From Plazaster borealis (taxonomy: Eukaryota; Echinodermata; Asteroidea; Forcipulatida; Labidiasteridae), in the NCBI GenBank assembly GCA_021014325.1, contig CM037460.1:25210544-25274543 (forward strand): DNA of 64,000 nt. The letters are read 5' to 3'. This document shows, one piece after another, positions 59,401 through 64,000 of the stretch (the stretch's first letter is position 1; the number at the start of each line of letters is the position of its first letter). A program made the translations under genes and the position numbers. The notes under the pieces are model-generated. The model did not search any database. It was given only the letters and a program-made list of their open reading frames with translations, and was not told the DNA's origin.

Positions 59401-62400
59401 TAAAGTGCCTTGCTCATGGACACACAAGTCATGGCCGGGACTCGAACCCACACTCTGCTGATCAGAAACGCCAGGGCCCAATTTCATAGAGCTGCTTAAG
59501 CATAAAATATTGCTTAACAATTTTCTGCTAAGCAGATATGAGCAGGATACCAGTCACAACTTGTACAAGTGGCATGGTAGTTTGGTTGGTAACCTTAATC
59601 TGGAAAGCATACATTTGTTGTGCTGAGCTACTTTTTGTGCTTAAGCAGCTCTATGAAATTGGGCCCAGAGCTTGAGTCCGGTGCTCTAATAACAGCTCGG
59701 CCACGACACACCATGGTGGATGTGTACAGAGATATTATAGAGGCTGATTAACGGAGGGGACTTACAGGCAGCCAGTGTTCCATTAGGCAAACTGTACGGA
59801 TCCTGTAGAAAGATCTGAAGCATCTGGATCGGATCCACCAAAATACCATATCTGCAAAAAAAGTATGGATCATAATAATCATTCTTACAAACGATCTGAA
59901 ACTTCCAGCAACTTCAAACGGAGGAAACAGGGTTCTTCCCATGCACAAGCTAGCGTATTGGGCCGATACACACGAATTGCGTGCCGATACGCAAACAAAC
60001 AAAATAATACGGTAGTTTCACAAAAAAACATGAAAAGAAAACCATACAGAATGCTCCAAATTGCACAGTAGGGCTATGAAAACCAAGAAAAACACCAAGT
60101 AGAAAACATTCCGAAGACCTTGTTTCAATTCAGCGCGCTTCGGCCAAACATCCCAACATTTTTGCCCAGAATGCCACCCAGTTTTGAAAAAAACTGTTGG
60201 AGAACCCCTGAAAAATTGTTTGCCTTACTTGATCAGGTTCTCCAGAACAAGGCGTCCACTTGACATTGCCTGTTAAAAATGAAAAAGGTTAAAAATGATG
60301 CTTAATGTTGAAGTTTCAAATTAACTTTTTTTGTTTAAACCCTTTCCTCACCATATGTGACTTTAGTCGACTGCACTCATAACCCCCTCTTCCTTTAATA
60401 CCATTGGCGACTTTAATCGACCAAGCTTACACAAACAAAACACACATAAGCCTGAGCACAAAGATCATTTTGTAATAAAGCTGTAGTTTTGTCCATGTTC
60501 ACCCTCCATACACAAGCCTACCATCATTGGAAAGAGAAAGATCGGATCTTTCCAATGAAAGGTGGTTTTGAATTATATATAAACTATGCCAGCCTGTGGT
60601 GTATCATGTGGTGAATGAATCTACACAGTACACAGTCAACCCTCTTACTGTCTGACCATTCAATATCATCCACTGTGGTTCTGATCGACAGATAAACCAT
60701 GCCAGCCTGCAATATGATATCATATGGTGAATGCATCTACACAGTACACAGTCAACCCTCCTACTGTTTGACCATTCAATATAATCCACTGTGGTTTTGA
60801 ATGATAAACTATGTCAACCTGCGATATGACATTTTGTGGTGATTGCATCTACACAGTCAACCCTCCTACTGTCCAACCATTCACTATCATCCACTGTGGT
60901 TCTGAACGATAGATAACCCATGCCAGCTTGCAATATGATATCAAGTGGTGAATGCATATACACAGTAAACACAGATTAGTTCTGAGCACAGTTGTGCCAC
61001 CATACACAACCCATCCAGTTGACTGGTTTTGAATGGTTGGTCAACTCGCTGGAAAATGCTACCAAGAGTAGAAGGGTGAAGGTGAAGAGACAGCTTACCA
61101 GAAGGACGATGCAGAGATTCAGAAAGCCACGGTAATTATTGAACCCACTGGTGTTACTCAGTAGAGAGCTCTGGTCGGTGTGAATCCTGCATGAGACATG
61201 AAGGGAAAAGGATGGTACAAAGACGATAAATTGCTGTCGCAAAATTGTGGGACTCTTTATTCTCAGTTGATGAGAGAAGAACCTCATATCGTCACCGTTT
61301 TCACGAAGAGCCATATATCTTAAAATGACAAATAAAGATTATTACAAGAAGGGGCCTTTATCTCAATGAATGCATTTTTGCGTTTTCACGAAGAGCCATC
61401 GGCCCAAAAATGCATTGTTATACATTGGAACAAATGTAGGTCAAATCTTTTTTCCGTTTTCACTTATGTCAGCGCGCGCGTGATCACGTGACATACGCGC
61501 CCCTTTCCTATGTAAAAACACGTTAACCAGTTGGGTGTTTAAGTAGGTCAACTCACTTTTTCGGTTTCACGAAGAGCCATGTATCTTTGACTAATTACTA
61601 TGGCAATTAGCCAATTTATTTAACGAAATTAATTAGTCAATAGGGAGGTTAAACTTTAACAGAATCATATGAGAGGTCTTTGGATGCAAACCGTGGCTTT
61701 AGTATAGCAGATTTTGCAGTTTTAAGCCAAGCACAGTGTAAAATGTAAATCTCAATCAAGCGTTTGGACATTACATGTGGCTCTTCGTGAAAACAGTGAC
61801 GATATGGTGCAGAAGGAGGATTGAGGTGGTTGTTGAGTGGTACCTACTTTTTACCAACTGCGGACCCAGGTTTGAATCCCACCTTACACCAGAGTCTTGT
61901 CATGTGAATTGGGTTTCTAGTCCCTACTTGATTGGTATTGTTCTTTTGTGTCTTTTGTTTGTCTTTCTTCTATGGTTGCCTTGCCAGTTAGTTTAGATTC
62001 TCTACATAGGTAGGGTTAGAGGCGTCTGTCTCCTGAAAAGATCACAACATTACCGATGCCAGCAGGGATAGGCCTATGTAATAAGTAACTTTTAGTTCTC
62101 TGTTGGCGGGACAGACGTATCCCCATACTGTGGTTTGGGCACTGGCCTGGTGACCAGTCTTGTATCTTTATCTAATTCTTCCATTCTGTGCAATTTATAA
62201 TGTGTAATGCGCTTCTGATCATTTTTACGTAAGGAGCGCAATATAAGTGTTCATTACTATTATTATAATGTACTCGTTGAAACCGAGGACTTTAACAAAA
62301 GGTATCCGGGTGTTTTGACAGAGTGAGGCTTTATGTTCCATCTGAAGGACAAAGCAATAATGGTTTTAAAGTGTCTTGCTTAAGGACACAAGTGCCAAGA

Positions 62401-62859
62401 CCGGGACTCGAAACCCACACTCTGCTGATCAGAAACACCAGAGCTTGAATACAGTGTGCTTGACCGCTCGGGCCATGAACGCCATGAGAATCCTCTGATG
62501 CATAATGTTGCATTCAGCAGGGTTTTCATTTCAACTGAGTTGAATTTTGATGCATTTAGCAGGGTGCCTTGAAAACACCCGACGGTGGATCTAGAGTTGA
62601 TCTAAAATTAGAATCTCCATCGGAACAATTCGAAGAAGGGGTTGTTGCAAAGGGCAGTCCGAGGATGATGGTGACCCTGACCTCTCGGGCCCAAGACTTA
62701 CGGATCATCAGGCTTTCTCTGTGGTGATGGGTTTTTTTCTCCAGAGTCATTTGCCGTCTTAACCGTTTCCTTGTCACCGGATGATTCTTCCTTCTTTTCA
62801 CTAACCTTCCTCTGTCTGGTTTGTCCATTTGGACTGGTATTGTTCACATCTTTTGCCAT
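47646..62859 (-). CDS. DGAT1: Diacylglycerol O-acyltransferase 1, complete 17-exon gene
   Basis: Encodes the ER-membrane MBOAT enzyme that joins acyl-CoA to diacylglycerol to make triacylglycerol. I joined 17 exons by hand: 62702-62859, 61099-61186, 60229-60269, 59766-59851, 58064-58116, 57306-57408, 56591-56779, 55589-55696, 55058-55161, 54348-54386, 53572-53613, 52607-52651, 51680-51792, 51456-51521, 49809-49896, 49103-49165, 47646-47804. They total 1545 bases (514 residues plus stop), close to human DGAT1 (488). All introns are GT-AG and all phases agree. Visible family hallmarks: NYRG before the first membrane segment, [30 protein letters not shown] (about 283-301), FYQDWWN (385-391), NWNIP (401-405), FHE with the catalytic histidine at 440 (equivalent to human His415), and [16 protein letters not shown] near the C-terminus. 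The N-terminus is a charged, probably disordered tail, as in the family. No break or frameshift is seen. Mammalian DGAT1 also has 17 exons. Confidence 0.97.
47811..48026 (-). mobile_element. SINE 3' half abutting DGAT1 exon 17
   Basis: Minus-strand body GGTACCTGTGAGGGCAGAG to CTTATATAAGAGTCG-like sequence and an ATT tail. The tail runs straight into CTCCAG, the exon 17 acceptor. In DGAT1 intron 16. Confidence 0.7.
48027..48465 (-). mobile_element. tRNA-derived SINE, long variant
   Basis: Head with GGTTCAAATCCCGGTC-type B-box near 48385-48405. Extra middle module (CCGGTGTTCCTGGTTTGATT) shared with 50419 and about 6500. Tail GAACTGCGTATTATTATTA. DGAT1 intron 16. Confidence 0.7.
48660..48910. 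mobile_element. CTCAATTTTGTGGCTCTGCTTAC palindromic repeat
   Basis: Left GGGCTCAATTTTGTGGCTC and right GAGCCATAAAATTGAGTCC with several GCGAAGAAT/ATTCTTCGC internal pairs. DGAT1 intron 16. Confidence 0.55.
49103..49165 (-). CDS. DGAT1: DGAT1 coding exon 16
   Basis: [20 protein letters not shown] then Q, matching human [21 protein letters not shown]. Acceptor TTACAG, donor GTGAGC. Confidence 0.97.
49265..49740 (+). repeat. 113-bp tandem repeat block in DGAT1 intron 15
   Basis: GCAGGCTGGCATAGT recurs at about 113-base spacing (near 49395, 49508, 49621) with GATGATATTGAATGGTCAGA in each unit. Preceded by the flank GACCAACCATTTGAAACC. Confidence 0.75.
49809..49896 (-). CDS. DGAT1: DGAT1 coding exon 15
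   Basis: [20 protein letters not shown] continuing to SATFHE. The histidine in FHE (residue 440) is the MBOAT catalytic histidine. Acceptor after a T-run ending TAG, donor GTAAGG. Confidence 0.97.
49955..50290 (+). repeat. Tandem repeat block in DGAT1 intron 14
   Basis: Same flank (GTTGACCAACCATTCAAAAC) and two diverged units of the 49265 family. Confidence 0.7.
50419..50848 (-). mobile_element. tRNA-derived SINE, long variant
   Basis: Minus-strand head GTCATGGCCGAGCGGTTAAG, B-box GGTTCGAATCCCCAGC, middle module GGTTCGCCCCGGTGTTCC, and ATT tail at about 50420-50450. DGAT1 intron 14. Confidence 0.75.
51456..51521 (-). CDS. DGAT1: DGAT1 coding exon 14
   Basis: Completes W390, then [19 protein letters not shown]. 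The invariant NWNIP motif lies in the MBOAT active-site region. Acceptor TTATAG, donor GTAAGA. Confidence 0.97.
51680..51792 (-). CDS. DGAT1: DGAT1 coding exon 13
   Basis: Residues 353-390. [20 protein letters not shown] is a membrane helix; the exon ends in the FYQDWW part of the FYxDWWN motif, which is completed by exon 14. Donor GTGAGT, phase 2. Confidence 0.97.
51866..52222. repeat. Degenerate GTAACAAGTGA tandem repeat
   Basis: Roughly 10-11-base units (GTAACAAGTGA, GTTACAAGTGA, GAGCAACAGGT) over about 350 bases in DGAT1 intron 12. Minus-strand ORFs with [12 protein letters not shown] repeats are artefacts of it. Confidence 0.9.
52607..52651 (-). CDS. DGAT1: DGAT1 coding exon 12
   Basis: Fifteen codons, [15 protein letters not shown], aligned with human DMDYSRIIERLLKLA. 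Acceptor GTCGCAG, donor GTGAGT. Confidence 0.94.
53208..53554 (-). mobile_element. TTAA-MITE type 3 beside DGAT1 exon 11
   Basis: Ends AGGGTGTGCATAACATTGG and AAGTATAAACTCCCT, with TTAA at 53204-53207 and 53555-53558. Its edge is 12 bases from the exon 11 donor. Confidence 0.75.
53572..53613 (-). CDS. DGAT1: DGAT1 coding exon 11
   Basis: Fourteen codons, [14 protein letters not shown], aligned with human WMVPTIQNSMKPFK. The acceptor follows a nine-T run. The donor GTAAGT is only about 12 bases from the end of a TTAA-flanked MITE. Confidence 0.94.
53815..54225. repeat. CGTTGTATCTCG/GCACGAAAATGC tandem array, probably an expanded MITE
   Basis: Alternating ACGTTGTATCTCGATTTTGC and TTGCACGAAAATGCTTTGTG motifs, about five rounds at 60-85-base spacing. 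Starts GCGTCAGTGCCAAAAACG like the single-copy element at 58503. DGAT1 intron 10. Confidence 0.7.
54348..54386 (-). CDS. DGAT1: DGAT1 coding exon 10
   Basis: Thirteen codons, [13 protein letters not shown], aligned with the human LFFTQLQVGLIQQ. Acceptor TTTGCAG, donor GTAAGT; phase 0 at both ends. Confidence 0.94.
55058..55161 (-). CDS. DGAT1: DGAT1 coding exon 9
   Basis: Residues 276-310, the most conserved block: [18 protein letters not shown] followed by [11 protein letters not shown]. Acceptor TCTACAG, donor GTACGT. Confidence 0.98.
55589..55696 (-). CDS. DGAT1: DGAT1 coding exon 8
   Basis: Residues 240-275. An acidic, variable cytosolic loop ends in [10 protein letters not shown], matching the conserved VSYPDNLTYRD. 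Acceptor CTTCAG, donor GTAAGT. Confidence 0.95.
55825..56080 (+). mobile_element. tRNA-derived SINE, Asn-like head
   Basis: GGGCTAGATAGCTCAGTTGG, CTTGTTAATCCGGAGG and GATTCAAGTCCCACTC. Same family as 36560. DGAT1 intron 7. Confidence 0.65.
56220..56475 (-). mobile_element. Diverged tRNA-derived SINE
   Basis: Minus-strand GTCGTGACCGAGCGGTCTAG head and GGGTCTTGCCCCTGTGTTTC middle module. DGAT1 intron 7. Confidence 0.5.
56591..56779 (-). CDS. DGAT1: DGAT1 coding exon 7
   Basis: Residues 177-239. Begins with membrane segment [17 protein letters not shown], followed by TEVNTWCRR and a long basic linker ([17 protein letters not shown]) that is longer than the human loop and explains part of the extra length. 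Donor GTGAGT. Confidence 0.96.
56850..57150. mobile_element. Head-to-head pair of tRNA-like SINEs
   Basis: The left copy (minus) and right copy (plus) share TTACACCGATGTGTATTAAG tails and GTGGGTTCAAATCCCA-type B-boxes. They meet at about 57000 in CTAGCTTAGTGATCTAG. Near-palindrome of about 300 bases in DGAT1 intron 6. Confidence 0.65.
57306..57408 (-). CDS. DGAT1: DGAT1 coding exon 6
   Basis: Residues 143-176. Includes the helix [18 protein letters not shown], corresponding to the family segment around NLATILCFP. Acceptor TGACAG, donor GTAAGA. Confidence 0.95.
57612..57967 (+). mobile_element. TTAA-MITE type 4
   Basis: Ends AGGAACATTACAGAATTGG and TTCTGTAACGTTCCT, exact TTAA at 57608-57611 and 57968-57971. 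DGAT1 intron 5. Confidence 0.8.
58064..58116 (-). CDS. DGAT1: DGAT1 coding exon 5
   Basis: Residues 125-142, a hydrophobic membrane segment ([17 protein letters not shown]). Acceptor CTTCCAG, donor GTAAGT, phase 0. Confidence 0.93.
58185..58460 (-). mobile_element. LINE 3' end fragment (RT C-terminus)
   Basis: The minus-strand frame reads [20 protein letters not shown], the conserved tail of non-LTR retrotransposon ORF2. Best-preserved of three copies. No RT core. DGAT1 intron 4. Confidence 0.7.
58503..58700. mobile_element. GTCAGTGCAAAAACGTTGTA-ended MITE
   Basis: Ends GTCAGTGCAAAAACAGTGTA and TACAACGTTTTTTGCACTGAC. Single-copy counterpart of the expanded array at 53815. DGAT1 intron 4. 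Confidence 0.65.
59262..59712 (-). mobile_element. tRNA-derived SINE split by a MITE
   Basis: Body and B-box (GAGTCCCGGCCATGAC complement) at 59262-59474; the A-box part (GGCCGAGCTGTTATTAG complement) at 59666-59712. The gap is a GGCCCAATTTCAT MITE. DGAT1 intron 4. Confidence 0.75.
59475..59665. mobile_element. GGCCCAATTTCAT-type MITE inside a SINE
   Basis: 191 bp, ends GGCCCAATTTCATAGAGC and GCTCTATGAAATTGGGCC, with CAG at 59472-59474 and 59666-59668 as a 3-bp target duplication. Confidence 0.8.
59766..59851 (-). CDS. DGAT1: DGAT1 coding exon 4
   Basis: Residues 97-124, [20 protein letters not shown] and following. It matches the lumenal loop after the first membrane segment in DGAT1. Acceptor TTTGCAG, donor GTAAGT. 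Confidence 0.96.
59928..60210 (+). mobile_element. CAGGGTTCTCCC-ended MITE
   Basis: Ends CAGGGTTCTTCCC and GGAGAACCCCTG. Fills most of DGAT1 intron 3 and ends about 19 bases from the exon 3 donor. Confidence 0.7.
60229..60269 (-). CDS. DGAT1: DGAT1 coding exon 3
   Basis: 41 bases encoding [13 protein letters not shown] plus part of K96. The LENLIKYG motif of the family is completed across the junction with exon 4. Acceptor TTAACAG, donor GTAAGG. Confidence 0.95.
60570..61060 (-). repeat. 113-bp tandem repeat block in DGAT1 intron 2
   Basis: ACTATGCCAGCCTG-type units (near 60587, 60698, 60810 and 60921), inverted relative to the 49265 block. Flank GGTTTTGAATGGTTGGTCAA at about 61021-61040. 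Confidence 0.75.
61099..61186 (-). CDS. DGAT1: DGAT1 coding exon 2
   Basis: Residues 53-82. Contains [18 protein letters not shown], matching the conserved stretch before transmembrane segment 1, then a hydrophobic run. The acceptor is CATGCAG and the donor GTAAGC, phase 0. Confidence 0.95.
61285..61806. mobile_element. Element with about 30-bp inverted ends in DGAT1 intron 1
   Basis: Left CATATCGTCACCGTTTTCAC then GAAGAGCC; right GGCTCTTC then GTGAAAACAGTGACGATATG. Two extra internal copies of TTTCACGAAGAGCCAT occur near 61385 and 61565. Confidence 0.65.
62300..62480 (-). mobile_element. tRNA-derived SINE fragment
   Basis: B-box GGTTTCGAGTCCCGGTC and SINE body CTTAAGCAAGACACTTTAAA on the minus strand. 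DGAT1 intron 1. Confidence 0.6.
62702..62859 (-). CDS. DGAT1: DGAT1 coding exon 1
   Basis: Residues 1-52 plus two bases of 53. Starts [13 protein letters not shown] and is rich in K, E and S: the soluble cytosolic N-terminal tail. The donor is GTAAGT at 62701, where the frame would otherwise meet TAA. The ATG lies four bases after a good 3' splice site (pyrimidine tract then TTAG at about 62864), so an upstream untranslated exon is likely. Confidence 0.88.
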
Positions 62860-63029
62860 CGTTCTAAGAAGGATAGAAAAGGATCTTCAAGATGAAACAT
62901 TTCCTATTATTGAGAATGGTACATTCTCTTTTTTCATAAAACCAAAACAAGCCCTTTTTTTTATTTTTTAGGTGGGGATGGGGTATTTTTTTGCAAAAAA
63001 AACCTATGAGTTTCCATACAAACTATTAT

Positions 63030-63870
63030 CACAGTTTCTGATGCTATGTGGGCCTGGGGCCAAGAAGCAGAGGGGGTCTTTGGTACTATTTATGGGGGCT
63101 AACTGTACATTGGCCCCATAAATAGTGCCAATATGCTGGACAACCCCCCGCTTTTTGGCCCTACACTTACATAGCATCAGGAGGTGAGATGATTTTGTGA
63201 ATATAGAAACTCACATTTTTTTGCAAACATTTGTCACTTTACCTACATCGCAATCGTGGCGAGTACATTAAAACGATTTTGTGCAAGCTTGAGCTCGTTT
63301 CAGTATATTTTTATTAAAATCTCTGAGCTGACAATCACTCATTTAAACATCGTCAGCGCCCATGATGTTTACTGATGTGCATGATCACGACCGCTGATCT
63401 GATTTTCTGAAAGAGCAGAATTACCTACCTAGTCTTTTTCGTATTGCTGCAACGCGCTGTTTTACTCCGCGCTGCTTGCTGCTAAGTGATGGTTTATGTT
63501 CCGCAGTGGTGGCTCTGTGTAGTGAACACCACCTTGACTAAAGGGTGCTAACTACACTTGCGAAGTCATACATCATCATCGCACATGCGCATCACTAAAC
63601 ATCATGGCGCCGACGATGTTTAAACCAGTGATTGTCAGCTCGGAGATCCTTCATAAAATTACATCTAAAACGAGCTTGCACAAAATGGTGTTAATGTACT
63701 CACAACTGCACTGTGGGTAAGTGAATAATGGGGGAAAAATTTCTGCAAAAAGGTGAGTTTCTATTTGAAAAATCAACTCACCTCCTGATGCTATCAAGGG
63801 CGTAGGGCCAAGAAGCGGAGGGAGTCCAGCGTATTGGCAGTATTTATGGGGCTAACTGTACACAGACTAA
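63030..63870. repeat. Large inverted repeat around the DGAT1 5' end
   Basis: The arm at about 63101-63385 pairs with about 63585-63870: GATAGCATCAGGAGGTGAG, AATAGAAACTCAC, TTTTGTGCAAGCT and GCTGACAATCACT are all shared. The left side also contains a third partial copy (63038-63100), making a small internal hairpin. Confidence 0.7.
63428..63584 (-). promoter_or_regulatory. Candidate DGAT1 first (untranslated) exon and promoter
   Basis: This is the roughly 200-base unique loop between two inverted arms. On the minus strand it contains overlapping donors (TAG|GTAGGT, then GTAATT) at about 63421-63429. These could splice to the acceptor TTAG at about 62864, just before the DGAT1 ATG. It has more CpG than its surroundings. 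No TATA box stands out. Inferred only. Confidence 0.35.
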
Positions 63871-64000
63871 GGTTGGATGCTTATTCTTGAAAGAGCAACA
63901 CTACAGCACCAAGGCTTTTTCTCCTTCTAAATGTATTGTAAAGGGCAAATCTATGTAAATTTCTAAATGAACGTTTCAAGGGGCACCAAGGCACTGACCA

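Noticed and set aside
1..64000. CRISPR array, operon, prophage or bacterial gene cluster
   Set aside because: Spliced metazoan genes, SINEs and MITEs show eukaryotic DNA; the regular repeats are satellites without spacers.

Overview
This is a eukaryotic (metazoan) genomic window: AT-rich, intron-rich and packed with short interspersed repeats. No long uninterrupted ORF exists apart from artefacts of a pentanucleotide satellite. Two vertebrate-like protein-coding genes can be recognised, both on the minus strand. Their deuterostome-like exon structure, the tRNA-derived SINEs ending in ATT repeats and the many MITEs suggest a marine invertebrate deuterostome, perhaps an echinoderm. The organism is an inference, not something read directly.

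Right part (about 46.9-63.9 kb): a complete DGAT1 gene (diacylglycerol O-acyltransferase 1, MBOAT family). It has 17 coding exons running from an ATG at 62859 to a TAG ending at 47646. Every junction has GT/AG sites and compatible phases, giving a 514-residue protein. Its introns hold SINEs, MITEs, minisatellite-like arrays and a LINE 3' fragment. A large inverted repeat brackets the probable 5' untranslated exon, and a foldback element ends about 16 bp from the stop codon.

Middle part (about 30.6-41.3 kb): the 5' end of an FHOD-type formin (FHOD1/FHOD3 homologue). Three coding exons are visible (37359-37520, 34904-35004, 30646-30704), encoding the N-terminal GTPase-binding region. The gene runs off the left side of the window or continues in exons I could not find. 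A CpG-rich stretch near 37.6 kb and an exon-like block with a GTAAGT donor at 40.6 kb are candidate promoters or first exons. From 41.3 to 46.9 kb I see only repeats and unrecognised sequence.

Left part (1-30.6 kb): probably FHOD intron, dominated by mobile elements. The most striking group is a set of 350-390 bp MITEs with TTAA target duplications (piggyBac-like ends). At least four interior types share nearly the same termini. There are also GGCCCAATTTCAT-ended MITEs, CAGGGTTCTCCC-ended MITEs, large foldbacks, and a 530-bp CTGAA/CTGGA satellite. A few plus-strand exon-like segments (11.0-15.6 kb and 22.6 kb) have matching phases but no recognisable homology.

Functionally, DGAT1 makes triacylglycerol in the ER and FHOD assembles actin filaments. 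Nothing indicates that the two genes act together. The window's main interest is the nesting of repeat families, which gives relative insertion ages, and the way repeats abut splice sites and transcript ends.
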